53,391 bases of DNA from Byssochlamys sp. IMV 00236 (lineage: Eukaryota; Ascomycota; Eurotiomycetes; Eurotiales; Thermoascaceae), in contig MSJH02000712.1 in NCBI GenBank assembly GCA_001931875.2, forward strand, positions 117,765 to 171,155, written 5' to 3'. Below, in pieces: positions 10,977 through 21,961 of this stretch. The notes under the pieces are model-generated. The model saw only the letters and a list, made by a program, of their open reading frames with translations. It ran no database searches and was not told the origin of the DNA. The position numbers were made by a program, and so were the translations under genes. Each line of letters opens with the position of its first letter. Position 1 is the first letter of the stretch.

Positions 10977-13363
10977 TGTACCTGACAGAGGTTTTCCCAC
11001 GGGCAGCTACGGAGTATTACTATTCCCGATAGTCGTATCCTGGAGATCTCCGATGGTCCCTGTGATGCTTATCTCCAGCCGCCCACTCTACCATAATAAT
11101 CATAATCATAATCAAACACACTCCCCCACAGCCTGCGTGGGCGTAAACCGGTTAAGTCTGTAGCGGAGCTATCTTGTGGGATGCAATTGTACTGAGATAG
11201 ATCCCAGTGAAGACGAACAGTCAACTGCCACATTCTACGATTGGTAATCCTTGGGATCACCCTACAAGGTCGCACCCATTGTACCCGTTTTTATTCGATT
11301 TGTTAGTTATACAATCCTTCCCGGAGAATTTTATTTGAATCGCGCACGCAGCTGTCCGTCGACAAAGAACAGTTAGGAAAGATGGAAAGTACCATTGCCA
11401 GTATGCTCACCCCGATTCCTCCAATAAAATTCTCCCACAACCCGCATCGCATAGCTCTGTCACAGCTGTCACCTGTGTAACTACGTATTTCCCTCTGACC
11501 GGATACGAACAACCGGGACTGTAGTTCTGATTCCAACTCGGGACTAACCATACGACTTTTGGAGCCTACTACGCACACTGTCTTAGTTAATAGGGTTACA
11601 AGCTTATTAAAGACCCATAACAAGGAAAGAGATGGCACTACAGTTATACAGCATAACTATCCCTTGATGTATATACTGAGGTAGATCCCGAACCGAGCAC
11701 ACAATGCACGGTTCTCCGGAGGTACCGTAGAGATCAACTCATCCAACCTTCTATACGAGTTACAGACCGAGCTATTAAATAACTAGGAGCCAGAGGTCTA
11801 AACAAGTATATATATATATATATTTAAGAAACTCCATCAGGGTTTCACTCTTCGCAGGGATAGACTGTTCTACCACGTGGACTTCCGTTAACACACGGGC
11901 TAGACTAAGGTTCATCGCATTATTCCGGTTTTCATACCCAGCTCCCACACCTGGCATTTCGTGGCATAATGCGTCCTCTTCCAGATGTGATGCTTTTTGT
12001 ATAATCGAGTAATTGGGTTTACAAGCTCTTTTTGTTTTTTTTTGTTTTTTTTTTGTTTTTTTAGAAAGTTGAGGGCGACGTATGTATTTCTGTCCAAGCC
12101 CATTAGCCCAAGGATTGTTCGTACTACCAGGGCCGAGAGAAGTCTCCACAGTGCACACAATCTGGAATAAGCGCGAGGTTTCCCCTTGAGTTGACGCTAA
12201 GATCGATTACTCTTAGTTATACCTTTCTTTTGCAGATATACCTACCTAGTATGCGTGGGGAAAATATTAAATTATGGGGGAAGCTTTTCCCTAGTTTCAA
12301 TAACAATAACATATCTATCGTAATAATTATTCCCTCTGCAATCAGTATGCGGTGGCTGCAGATTTGGTAGCGAGAATACTCTTGCTAGTATTTGTCGCCA
12401 GCTTTGGCCGTCAGCTTGGCGGTGTATAGTCGACACTACATGATGATTGGCAGGTATAGCCAATAAGAGAAGTGACGACAACTACCTAATGTGCATTATT
12501 CCGGGAGGCTTCTCCATCAACCTAATGATCATGTCCATTGCTATACGCATTGATTTATTGCCTTGTCCCGTAGTAAAGAATGCCAAGTGCCTGCTGCTGC
12601 TGACGGAGGTTAGCAATCTGGCGATACCAGGTCGATGCAGAACTTCCACCATCATCTGGAAATGCGGGAGAGAAATATTATTGAGAATAGGACGGCGTTG
12701 TTATTATTGTTATTATTGTTGGTTCGTACTTCGTAGATATCTGCATCGATCGGCGCGTAAGTCAGGGTCCGGTTGCAGAATTACGCGGATTCGGGCGTCC
12801 TAGCTGCAGGATGAGCGCCCGTCCCCAACGGTTGCAGCTATCTACCCTGACCCTCTGTCCGATGCAGCGTCTTGTCAGCAAGAAACGCTGGAAAACAACG
12901 AGACTTCTGCTGGTCACAATAATAATAATAATTATCTCTACTGTAGAGGACTGTCGCGTAAAGAGTCCGCATCACGTGCGCGGGTAGAAGGAACAGTGGC
13001 GTGAGGGCTGAACCGAGGCCAGAAAACCGTTGGGGAGACGGACTTCTGACACGCCACGCGGATCTTATCTCCAGGAGGCGGCCATGAGTGGCTGCGGAAG
13101 GCTTGTCCACCGTCCAGGGCTGTACAAATTACAGCCAGTAATCATTACGGTAAGGATCGTACATGGTTCTGGAAGCTCTGGCGTCTGGGCGACGCTGGGG
13201 GACTCAGGGACCGCGCGATGGGCCAATGGCAGCGCGTAGAAACCTGACCGCCCGCGGACATCGGAAAACGTTGGGGATGCTGGACCCAACGGAGGCAAAA
13301 AAGAGAGCTGTGTGGGAAAGACGCCACCTGCTGGCATCCTCTCATTCTAGCATCATACCCATT

Positions 13364-13389
13364 GTTATTATTATTATTATTATTATTAC
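13364..13389. repeat. (TTA)n trinucleotide microsatellite
   Basis: About eight consecutive TTA/ATT units in the desaturase upstream region. Two shorter imperfect ATT runs lie at about 12699-12721 and 12918-12934. Confidence 0.9.
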
Positions 13390-13416
13390 AGTATTACTAT
13401 ACGTTGAGTTGAGACG

Positions 13417-13635
13417 CTTTCTCTCTCTTTTTTCTCTCTCTCCCTCTCCGGTCGATCAAGCTCGCCTCTCAGCCCGCCCCAACATCAGCTAGACCCGTTT
13501 TGCCTTTCAGATCAGTTTTCGTCCTCCCCGCCTCAACGTTTGACGGCCCTTATTTTTCTCGCTCTGCCCTCTTCTTTTTTCGTCTCCCTGTCTCTCTCCC
13601 CTTTCCCCTTCAATCCTTCCCCTCCCTCCCTCGAA
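13417..13635 (+). promoter_or_regulatory. Pyrimidine-rich promoter/leader of the desaturase gene
   Basis: Two dense C+T blocks (about 13417-13450 and 13548-13635) lie on the coding strand just upstream of the desaturase ATG at 13711. CT-rich tracts upstream of or at the transcription start are characteristic of strongly expressed filamentous-fungal genes. The exact start site cannot be read from sequence. Confidence 0.5.
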
Positions 13636-13710
13636 ACCGTCCGTCGCTCAATCGCTTCCCTATCTTCAAACGCAGACAGGGACGTGATCGGAGGAAAGAG
13701 TCCATTCACC

Positions 13711-15149
13711 ATGTCTGCCAAACCCGCGGAGGCTGCGCGGCCGCGGCCTGCTGAGACCAAGAAGGTCCATATCGCCGATACGGTCATGACTCGCCAGAAC
13801 TGGTACAAACACGTCAACTGGCTCAATGTCTTCCTCATCATCGGAATCCCGCTGTACGGATGCATCCAGGCCTTTTGGGTGCCCCTGCAGCTCAAGACCG
13901 CCATCTGGGCTGTCGTCTACTACTTCTTCACCGGTCTCGGAATCACGGCGGGTACGTTACTGACTCGATCCCAAACCAATTGACCTCTTGAGGCTAATAG
14001 CGTCTTTGGCTACATACAGGATACCACCGTCTCTGGGCTCACACCTCGTATTCCGCTACACTCCCCCTGCGGATCTGGCTGGCAGCTGTTGGTGGCGGTG
14101 CCGTTGAGGGCTCCATCCGCTGGTGGGCTCGCGACCATCGTGCTCACCACCGTTACACCGATACCGACAAGGACCCCTATTCCGTCCGCAAGGGTCTGCT
14201 CTACTCCCACCTGGGCTGGATGGTCATGAAGCAGAACCCCAAGCGCATCGGCCGTACCGATATCTCGGATCTTAACGAGGACCCCGTCGTTATGTGGCAA
14301 CACCGCAACTACCTCAAGGTCGTCTTCACCATGGGTCTTCTCGTCCCCATGCTGGTCGCTGGTCTCGGCTGGGGTGATTGGTTCGGTGGTTTCATCTACG
14401 CCGGTATTCTGCGTATCTTCTTCGTCCAACAGGCCACCTTCTGCGTTAACTCCCTGGCCCACTGGCTGGGAGACCAGCCCTTCGATGACCGCAACTCCCC
14501 CCGTGACCACGTGATTACCGCTCTGGTCACTCTTGGTGAGGGATACCACAACTTCCACCACGAGTTCCCCTCCGACTACCGCAATGCCATCGAATGGCAT
14601 CAGTACGACCCCACTAAGTGGACTATCTGGATCTGGAAGCAGCTCGGCCTCGCATACGATCTGAAGAAGTTCCGTGCCAATGAGATCGAGAAGGGCCGTC
14701 TGCAGCAGCTGCAAAAGAAGATCGACCAGAAGCGCGCCAGGTTGGACTGGGGTACTCCTCTGGACCAGCTTCCCGTCATGGAGTGGGACGAGTACGTCGA
14801 GCAGGCCAAGAATGGCCGTGGTCTCATCTCTATCGCCGGTGTTGTCCACGATGTCACCGACTTTATCAAGGACCACCCCGGTGGCAAGGCTATGATCAAC
14901 TCGGGTATCGGTAAGGATGCCACCGCCATGTTCAACGGCGGTGTCTACTACCACTCCAACGCCGCTCACAACCTTCTCTCGACCATGAGAGTTGGTGTCA
15001 TCCGTGGTGGGTGCGAGGTCGAGATCTGGAAGCGGGCCCACAAGGAGAACAACGACCACGTTCGCGACGAGAATGGTCAGCGTATCATCCGTGCTGGCCA
15101 GCAGGTCACCAAGATCCCGGAGCCCATTCCCACCGCCGACGCTGCATAA
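13711..15149 (+). CDS. sdeA: Stearoyl-CoA (delta-9) desaturase with C-terminal cytochrome b5 domain
   Basis: ER membrane di-iron enzyme that puts a cis double bond at C9 of palmitoyl- and stearoyl-CoA, making the main unsaturated fatty acids. Exons 13711-13951 and 14020-15149 give 456 residues. The three histidine boxes are present: HRLWAH (83-88), HRAHH (120-124) and YHNFHH (256-261). Hydrophobic pairs flank them ([26 protein letters not shown]). A fused cytochrome b5 domain follows, with the haem-binding HPGG at 366-369, so electrons come from its own b5 module as in yeast Ole1. Length matches the family. Synonymous codons are strongly biased to C-ending forms compared with neighbouring genes, consistent with high expression. 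A pyrimidine-rich leader precedes it. sdeA and sdeB paralogues occur in Aspergillus, so the exact letter is a best guess. Confidence 0.95.
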
Positions 15150-16183
15150 GTGCGTCTCTTGACGACCGGAACGTGCTTTTCTTTCATTTTCCCTTCCATT
15201 TTCAGAATTGTGAAACGATGACATCTGCATTGCGAGCATTTCCCTCCTCCCTTCTCTGTACTTTTCCAGCCCTCGACGTCCGCGATGAGAAACCGCGGTC
15301 GTTGATAGGTGCACAAACTGAAATCGGCTCTTTCGTGACTCGGACCTGGCGTTGATGATTTGATGTATGTTTGGGAGTTCTTGGTGTCACATGGGGCCGT
15401 GGGGTTTCATTTTAATTCGCAGGTTAGACCTTTTCATCTGCATCTCCCGACCGGGAAACGGGGATATCAGATGGGAAAAAAAAGACGTAATATGACAACA
15501 ATACAAATTGCTCCGCTGATGTCGGTTGATAATTTCAAGTCTTTCTATAACTATCCGGTAATCTTCGTAATGCTGTAGGGCCCATGTCACACTATCAACG
15601 TGCCTAGATAGCCGATATGTGCCATTAGGTATTACCTCAGTTCTAAGCTGCTGGCGACACTGCTTGGTGCCAAGCATTGTTCACAACATGAGTCGATGTT
15701 TTTCGTCTAAAAGGGAGCGTAGTCAACTTAGATATCTTATTCGAATAACAAGAATATAGAGTGATCCCCTGCCCATCTGGGAACCTTCTCAACTTGGCAT
15801 AGCCTTTCCTACTGTCTCGTCTACTTTGGGATTGTGTCCCGCAGTAAAACGACATCGAACACACTCCAAGGAGTCAAAAAATGACACTCAGTTTGAAGTA
15901 TCGAATAGAAAACGCTGGAAGATTTTCTTGGTCTCCATTCAGATACACAAGCTGTACGGGTCAAGAGACACGGAGAATTTCCGTTTGCTCGTGTCATGTC
16001 CGACATGTCACCGTTGAAGGATGTCCTACATAGCGTGGAATAACCCGCTTCCTTGATGTAGGGGGTCTCTTGCATTGAAACTAATCGACTTGGCCTTTTT
16101 TTTGTCAATGGAATTGTACTCTGCACAGTGGTCCTTCCCGGCACATCCTATGCTTACCTATTTCATCATCATAGCCCGTTACC
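15150..16183. other. Intergenic, no supported gene
   Basis: Holds the desaturase 3' region and about 0.9 kb of sequence with stops in all frames. No domain, RNA fold or mobile-element end was recognised. Confidence 0.5.
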
Positions 16184-16784
16184 ATGGAGCCTTACATCGG
16201 CCTGAGAGGGTGGTGGCTTACTTTCTGGTTGACGGTTGCGTGTGCAACAAATATGGCATTGTTTGGATATGGCCAAGGTGTATTCAGTAAGATGCTCTAT
16301 TCTATACCGGGAAATAAGAGGAAATGCTAAGCCATTGCTTATAGGTGGTGTGGTCATCTCTGACAATTTCTTGACTACACTTGGTCTTGTTAACAACCCC
16401 AGTCTCATTGGAACGATATCTGCGCTGTTCGATGTCGGCTCATTCTTCCATGTGGTTTTGACTCTCTTCGTTGGTGGATTACTCGGTCGAAAGAAGACAC
16501 TACTCTTTGGTACCAGTATCATGATTTTGGGGGGTATGTCTTCTAGCATCTCTATGATCATAGCCGGGCGAATACCAGTTATGGGCCTTGGAAATGGACT
16601 AAACTGTGCAACAGCTCCAGTCTGGCAGAGCGAAACGTCTACCGTAGAAGTGCGCGGTAAACTTGTACACCTGGTCATGTGCGTCGTTGGTCTTTCAGTT
16701 TGTAACTGGTTGGATTACGGCTTAGCTTTTGTTGGTGAATCTTTCAGTTGGAGATCCCGACTTGCATTCCAGTTCATTCCCTAG
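16184..16784 (+). pseudogene. Truncated MFS sugar-transporter-like gene (N-terminal half only)
   Basis: Exons 16184-16286 and 16345-16784 encode 180 residues that resemble the first half of a fungal hexose/lactose-type transporter of the major facilitator superfamily: GYGQGVFSGGVVISDNF (usual family form GYDQGVFGG), a GGLLGRKK loop between TM2 and TM3 typical of sugar porters, and a SWRSRLAFQF segment that normally follows TM6. The protein then stops at TAG, and downstream sequence does not continue the family's LPESPRWL region or the second six helices (full length about 500-550 residues). It is either a decayed relic or a short expressed fragment; transport activity is unlikely. It adjoins the transcription-factor/old yellow enzyme pair, which may mark an older cluster border. 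Confidence 0.75.
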
Positions 16785-17401
16785 AGTCTATGCCCATAAC
16801 CACATTTTCGCATTGGACCACCAATAATCTGTGTCCCCTATTGTGAATTGGCGACTGTAGAGGGCTTTTCTTTCTTTCTTTCCCTCCTTTTCAATTTTAT
16901 TTTATTTCCATTTTTATTTATATTTATTTATTTTTTTCGAATATTACCGGTAGTTCCTGCACAAGCAGTTTATTCCCCAATTTGCTTATCCAGACTAGGA
17001 ATAAACTCGGAAGTTAAACTATTCAGGGCTATACTGGAAAGTGGTATGGATATAGCCAAATTGGGAAAGTAGTAGTGGTAGTGGAAACTACCGCCATCAT
17101 TAAGAAATCGAAACATGCCACGATTGCGAAGGGATTGGGAGAAATCTAGATCTGCAATTTCAAACGAGGAGGCGTACAGGACCACATTTTCCGCGGACAG
17201 GGGCTTTAGAGATCCTCTAGTTACCGTATCAGTCGAGGATATTGATTGCTTGCTGAAACACGAGAGTTTCAAACGGGTCCTTGCTTAAACTACTGGGTTT
17301 GCTGCAGACATTGTTCACTATCCACGTTGTTTATCTCCTGCGGCTCTTTGGTAAAAGCGATGGCCCTGCCCCCGATCCAATGCATGTATTAGAATACCAT
17401 G
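16785..17401. other. Gap after transporter relic, no supported gene
   Basis: Starts with T-rich low-complexity DNA (about 16865-16940). The rest, to the stop codon of the minus-strand regulator, shows no domain. The second half of the sugar transporter is not found here in any frame I could recognise. Confidence 0.5.
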
Positions 17402-19181
17402 CTAGGTGAAAATCTCTTCCCAAAATATTTTGACATGCGGAAGGAAGGATTTTTCCGACCAGTTGAATTGTTCCAATATCTCAAGCAACTCGGGCCATGA
17501 TCTGTATAAGTTCTGAAACCTGGTAGCGTTATTTGAGCGCAGTAATATAGTATAACTAGACCGCACAATCCCTGCTGGAGCAAATGCTCCACCGATATAC
17601 AAAATCCAAAGTAGCAACTCGGGATGGTTATCCCATATGATGTCGTTATTTGTTTGTTGTAGTTTATGCAATAATTGTGAGGAAACATGGGGCTATAAAA
17701 TTCATGGTCAGCATAAGTATAAATCAGACTAAAAAGTCAATCTGCCATATTATTGAATCTGAATAGCACATGCTTGTCTTTACAAGACCATGGGTAACAA
17801 GAGTAAAATGGTTTACTTACAGGGATTACTAAAGCACACCAAACTGTGCAGCATAGCATAACCGTGCATAAATATGCAGCGAGGTGACAGCACTCTAGGA
17901 TCGGAGAGATAGTTGATAAACCCCTAAGTCTAGACTGAATAGATGCTGTCTGATTATTAATCTGTGCCATAGACACTATGACGCTGGCGGTTTCACGAAT
18001 GCATTGTAATGCATATATATCTTCAAGTACTTCAATGAACTCTTTGGTAAATATGTGACACCGCTTCTTGAACCCTGGTGACAGCCGGAAGAAGTTCGAA
18101 GGTAATAGATCTCTGGTCCAGTGAAGCTCGACAAAAGTTTCATGGTCGACTATGCGTCTAGATCCTATCAGGACTGACGAATTCAGGTCTTGCCTATTGG
18201 CTAGTGTAAGAGTAAGTCACAACGATATAACATCATTGCTTACCAAAATATGGCCCGTTTGATTCCTCCCGTGAGATCAACAAGTTTCGTTTGAGAGATT
18301 TCCAGTAACCGCTGAACCGCCCCCAGGTGTAGTTGAGCCTGAGACTTCATTCCAAGGCGAGCCTGGAGATGACATATCAGCATAATATACGCGAGAACTC
18401 CAGGGAATATTCAAAAGAACAATGTCTACGAACCTCCACTCCAGCCAAAAGTAAAATGGTTCCGATGGTCGGCTCCGAAGCAGCCTCATCTGGTGAATTC
18501 ATTTTCTCACGAAGATAACCTATTGCCTGGCCTTGGTACAAAAGACACTCTCGGTCCATGTAGCCTCCAGCTATTTCGAATGCAAATGAGAGCATAACGG
18601 CGTTAAGAAGAGCTGGATCAACCAAACCAGTTTGGAAAACAGAGTGAAAACTCTGGAATGAAAGCTGCTCTGCGGTACTAAAAACTGGTTCAGGAGCTCG
18701 CTTAACTTTATCTAAAAAAAGTCAATTGTAAGCTCGTCCAAAGCAAGTTTGAAAAAACCAGCAAGAGGTTACCATTGCTAAGTAATATCCGCAATCTTGA
18801 AGAATCCGCCGCAAGGGTTTGGAATGGATCAAGCGCTCCTGCAGATAAGGAGAATAATGATACAGCTGGAGTTTCGGTATCTCTTTTTGTTCTGACAAAT
18901 CTCTTGGGTTTGTCTTTAGTAGTCGTTATACGAAAGTTATCTTTCGATTTTTCCTGTAATCTCCGTTTTCTCTCAAGTGCTTGCTTTACAGCATGCGATC
19001 GCGCTAGACGTCTTGTGATCTGACCATTTGCCTCATCTGAAGCTTGACTCGAGATAAATAGAAAACGTCCAGCTGAAGAAAGGTCAGTAAGAACATGGTA
19101 TAAATTTACTCCGGACCTGGTTTATCTACCTGCAATATCTTCGCTTTCAGCTTTACTAAAACTTGGATTTTGTAACACCAT
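17402..19181 (-). CDS. Fungal transcription-factor-domain protein without zinc cluster (Fungal_trans_2-like)
   Basis: Six exons in correct phase (19130-19181, 18773-19072, 18434-18711, 18244-18362, 17821-18193, 17402-17692) encode 470 residues. The N-terminus (RFLFISSQ, then ITRRLARSHAVKQALERKRRL) is the basic start usual in fungal regulators that carry a Fungal_trans_2 domain but no Zn2Cys6 cluster. The middle and C-terminus are helical, with LVDPALLNAVMLSFAFEIAGG, EPTIGTILLLAGVEARLG and HPELLLWILYIGGAFAP typical of that domain. No cysteine cluster is present, so direct DNA binding is unproven. It is transcribed divergently from the old yellow enzyme gene 656 bp away, suggesting shared control. 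The donor of intron 3 (GTTCGT) is weak; other junctions are good. Confidence 0.75.
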
Positions 19182-19698
19182 TGTGCAAGAGTATTACTAG
19201 TGCGCACCCGGGAAAGTCGAATTGATTATAACGCAATAATCAATGTTAGAGTCAATATTCTGGGAGCTGCTATGTAGTTAACTATTGATGTACCTGGCGG
19301 ATTACTAAAACTTTAGTTAGGTTTGTTTCAGACCTGCTTAGAAATCATAGATACTCGATAAGAATGTCAACGAATCACTTTTTTACCTTTTCTCCATTTC
19401 ACGTAATAAATAGTGAAATATGTAAGAAATTTCTAAACCTTTTCTGGAAAGATCTCCTTGCCTAAATCGGAAATATCTGATTTCCTTACTTGGAACTATC
19501 TAGTTGCCTCAAATTGACGTGGTCAACGCTTTTCATCGAAAAGAACCTGCAGTCGTCAATAAATGACGCATGCAATCTCTTGAAGATTCCTCCTTTGCTT
19601 ATCCGGTCATATATTGACGACCTCGCTGGATTTGTAAGCTGTTTTACCGATCACGTTCTACTGCGATGAGTTGCTTGTGATCGATTGACGAGATGAAG

Positions 19699-19705
19699 TA
19701 TAAAA
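19699..19705 (+). promoter_or_regulatory. TATA box of the old yellow enzyme gene
   Basis: TATAAAA lies 133 bp upstream of the ATG at 19838 and is followed by a C/A-rich leader of the kind common in fungal genes. Confidence 0.5.
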
Positions 19706-19837
19706 CCCACAACTCCCAGTCCCTAAACATATCTTTTTCTACATTCCTAAACTACCAGCAGACAGAACTTCACACTTCGTTATTAAAACCAAAAACAGTA
19801 CAAAGTTACATTATTTTACTTCCAGACTTCTCCGATC

Positions 19838-20941
19838 ATGACTGAAACACGCCTTTTCCAGCCGTTGAAAATAGGCAACATGGAAATAAAGCATCGGATC
19901 GCGATGGCTCCGCTCACTCGCCTGCGAGCAACCGATGAGCGTGTGCCGACACCTCTGATGAAGATGTACTACAGCCAACGGGCTTCTACTCCTGGCACTT
20001 TGATTATTGCTGAGGGCACTTTGATATCACCTTCAGCCGCCGGCGGATTCTCCAACACGCCCGGAATATGGAGTGAAGAACAAGTTGCTGCCTGGAGAAC
20101 AATCACTGATGAAGTCCATCGGAAAGGCTGTTTCATATTCTGTCAAATATTTGCAATGGGTCGTGCTGCAAAGGTTGAAGTGGCTAGAAAAGAGGGTGTG
20201 AACATCATGGGACCCAGCGCCATTCCAATTGAAGAAGGCGCCGCGATACCACAGCCTATGACCATTGCAGAGATCAAGAAAACAATTGAAGAGTTCGTGA
20301 CTGCCTCGGAGAATGCTATTCGCGCAGGCTTTGATGGAGTCGAGTGCCACGGTGCGAACGGCTACCTTGCTGATCAGTTTCTTCAAGATGTGAGCAACGA
20401 GCGCCAAGACGAGTATGGTGGGAGCGTGGAAAATAGGTCTCGCTTTCTCCATGAGATCTTGAAGGCCGTTGCCCGTGCTATTGGCCCTAAGCGTGTTGGC
20501 ATTCGCCTCAGCCCGTGGAGTGTATTCCAGGGCATGAGGATGGAGAACCCCATCCCACAATTTGCCGATATCATTGACAAAGCTAACCGGTTAAATCTGG
20601 CGTATCTTCACTTGGTCGAGTCAAGGGTATCTGGGAGCGAGAATTACGAATGCAAAGAGCGGCTAGATTTTGCATACAGGCTCTGGGATGGGCCTTTGCT
20701 GGTCGCTGGTGGATACAGGCCGGCAGATGCACTCAAACTGGTTGAGGAAGAATATCCAAACAAGGACATTGTTGTCGTTTTTGGGCGAAACTTCATTTCA
20801 AACCCTGATCTGGTGTATCGAATCAAGAAGGGCCTTGAACTTAGTGCGTACGAACGCCGGACTTTCTATACTATCGGTTCCGCTGAAGGTTATGTAGATT
20901 ACCCATTTAGCGCAGAATACTTAGCGTGTGAGCTTGTTTAG
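19838..20941 (+). CDS. Old yellow enzyme family NAD(P)H:flavin oxidoreductase (ene-reductase)
   Basis: FMN enzyme that reduces activated C=C bonds of enones; fungal members act in detoxification or secondary metabolism. A single exon encodes 367 residues, the normal family length. The N-terminal FMN barrel starts LFQPLKIGNMEIKHRIAMAPLTRLRA; the substrate-binding His/Asn pair is HGAN (His171, Asn174) with the proton-donor Tyr176; then DQFLQDVSNERQDEYGGSVENR, and late phosphate-binding strands LLVAGGY and VVVFGRNFISNPDLV. The usual QLWHxGR stretch reads CQIFAMGR, a variant at the FMN/substrate face. A TATA box lies upstream. It sits divergent to a regulator and near a transporter relic, which suggests a small accessory pathway. 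The natural substrate cannot be inferred. Confidence 0.92.
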   Translation: MTETRLFQPLKIGNMEIKHRIAMAPLTRLRATDERVPTPLMKMYYSQRASTPGTLIIAEGTLISPSAAGGFSNTPGIWSEEQVAAWRTITDEVHRKGCFIFCQIFAMGRAAKVEVARKEGVNIMGPSAIPIEEGAAIPQPMTIAEIKKTIEEFVTASENAIRAGFDGVECHGANGYLADQFLQDVSNERQDEYGGSVENRSRFLHEILKAVARAIGPKRVGIRLSPWSVFQGMRMENPIPQFADIIDKANRLNLAYLHLVESRVSGSENYECKERLDFAYRLWDGPLLVAGGYRPADALKLVEEEYPNKDIVVVFGRNFISNPDLVYRIKKGLELSAYERRTFYTIGSAEGYVDYPFSAEYLACELV

Positions 20942-21631
20942 ATTTATTCGGTCTATAATATACACATTTTAAACCTTTAGTCTATTAAGGCTCTAGGAAC
21001 AGGCACGGTTATAACCCCAGATAGACAAGAAATTCTACAGGGGGCTAATCCTCCAACAAGTGCATTTAAAGACGAATATCGATGGTCAGCCCTGATAGAA
21101 GTGTAGAATCAGAAGGAGATAGAGGATCGTGGCAGGGATAAGATTTATTTTGTATTAAGACCTGGGGATGCTTCAACTTAGGAGAACCTGAAGATCATAT
21201 AATACCAGCCATCAACTCCTCCGATACTGTCTCCAACAGTCTTCTATACAGTGACACTAATTAGCCTTTTCGTAACACCTAGTTGGTTTTTGTAATTCAT
21301 AAGGAGATAGGCGGCCCCGCCCCCATTAGAGGTTCCGAGAAGTGCAAGTCCCATTTTGTCCTTATAAGCTGCTTTAGATTTTGGGTTGCTGATCACTGCC
21401 TTCAATTTCCATGATCGATTATTAATAATTAGCCACGTTTTGGTCTCCGCAACAACAAGAGGATTTACGGAGTATGTATCCGAGTCGGCAAGCCGGGTAA
21501 CTAATCTCCCACTTTGCCCGATGGGCCTTGGATATCCCCACTATATTTGCTCAGGCCTTCTCCCGGCAAAGCTTGACCAATCTTTGCTTCTCTCAGCTTT
21601 CACGTTATCCTATAACCACTTCAATTGCATC

Positions 21632-21637
21632 CACGTG
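21632..21637. promoter_or_regulatory. CACGTG element, possible phosphate-regulator site
   Basis: The palindrome CACGTG lies 330 bp upstream of the acid phosphatase ATG. Pho4 in yeast and NUC-1 in Neurospora bind CACGTG to induce secreted phosphatases under phosphate starvation. The hexamer also occurs elsewhere in this window, so the claim rests on its placement. Confidence 0.35.
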
Positions 21638-21852
21638 CTAGAGCGGCTATCAGAATGCGCACAGGCGGCCTTGCGGTTCGCCTATATTGCATTTACCTGG
21701 GTCATCTCATGATGGGTTGTGACCTCCGCGGACGCTCATCTAAATCGCTAGGCGAGATAACAGCTTCTAGTGACATTCTGAACCACTCTTAGTCGACAAC
21801 TTCGATCATGGAACATCAGGATAAATTTCCAAGGTCAAATCGCAACATTGGC

Positions 21853-21860
21853 TATAAAAA
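21853..21860 (+). promoter_or_regulatory. TATA box of the acid phosphatase gene
   Basis: TATAAAAA lies about 109 bp upstream of the ATG at 21962. Confidence 0.5.
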
Positions 21861-21961
21861 GAGGACCTTGTCCAGTTTCGGGACAACGACCCGTGTCCAG
21901 CCTGATTCAATCAACGACAAGGACTTGTAGTTGAACGACCCTTGTCTTGAGGCTTTTCGCC

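Larger units (their letters stand above)
10984..13710. other. Intergenic region between permease and desaturase, no supported gene
   Basis: No frame shows a recognisable domain. It contains a (TA)n run at about 11807-11822, a T-rich tract broken by single G residues at 12027-12061, ATT-type triplet runs near 12699-12721, 12918-12934 and 13364-13389, and CACGTG hexamers near 11873 and 12973. The last roughly 500 bp probably contain the desaturase promoter, including a CCAAT box at 13223-13227. Confidence 0.5.
20942..21961. other. Intergenic region upstream of acid phosphatase
   Basis: No gene is supported. It carries the 3' end of the old yellow enzyme gene and the phosphatase promoter, including the CACGTG and TATA elements listed separately. 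Confidence 0.5.

Noticed and set aside
14010..15314. 434-codon open frame antisense to the desaturase
   Set aside because: It mirrors the strongly biased C-ending codons of the desaturase on the other strand; its composition (Val/Gly/Asp-rich, no domain) is typical of a shadow frame.
16169..16678. 169-codon antisense frame over the transporter relic
   Set aside because: It overlaps the plus-strand MFS-like exons and has no recognisable motif.
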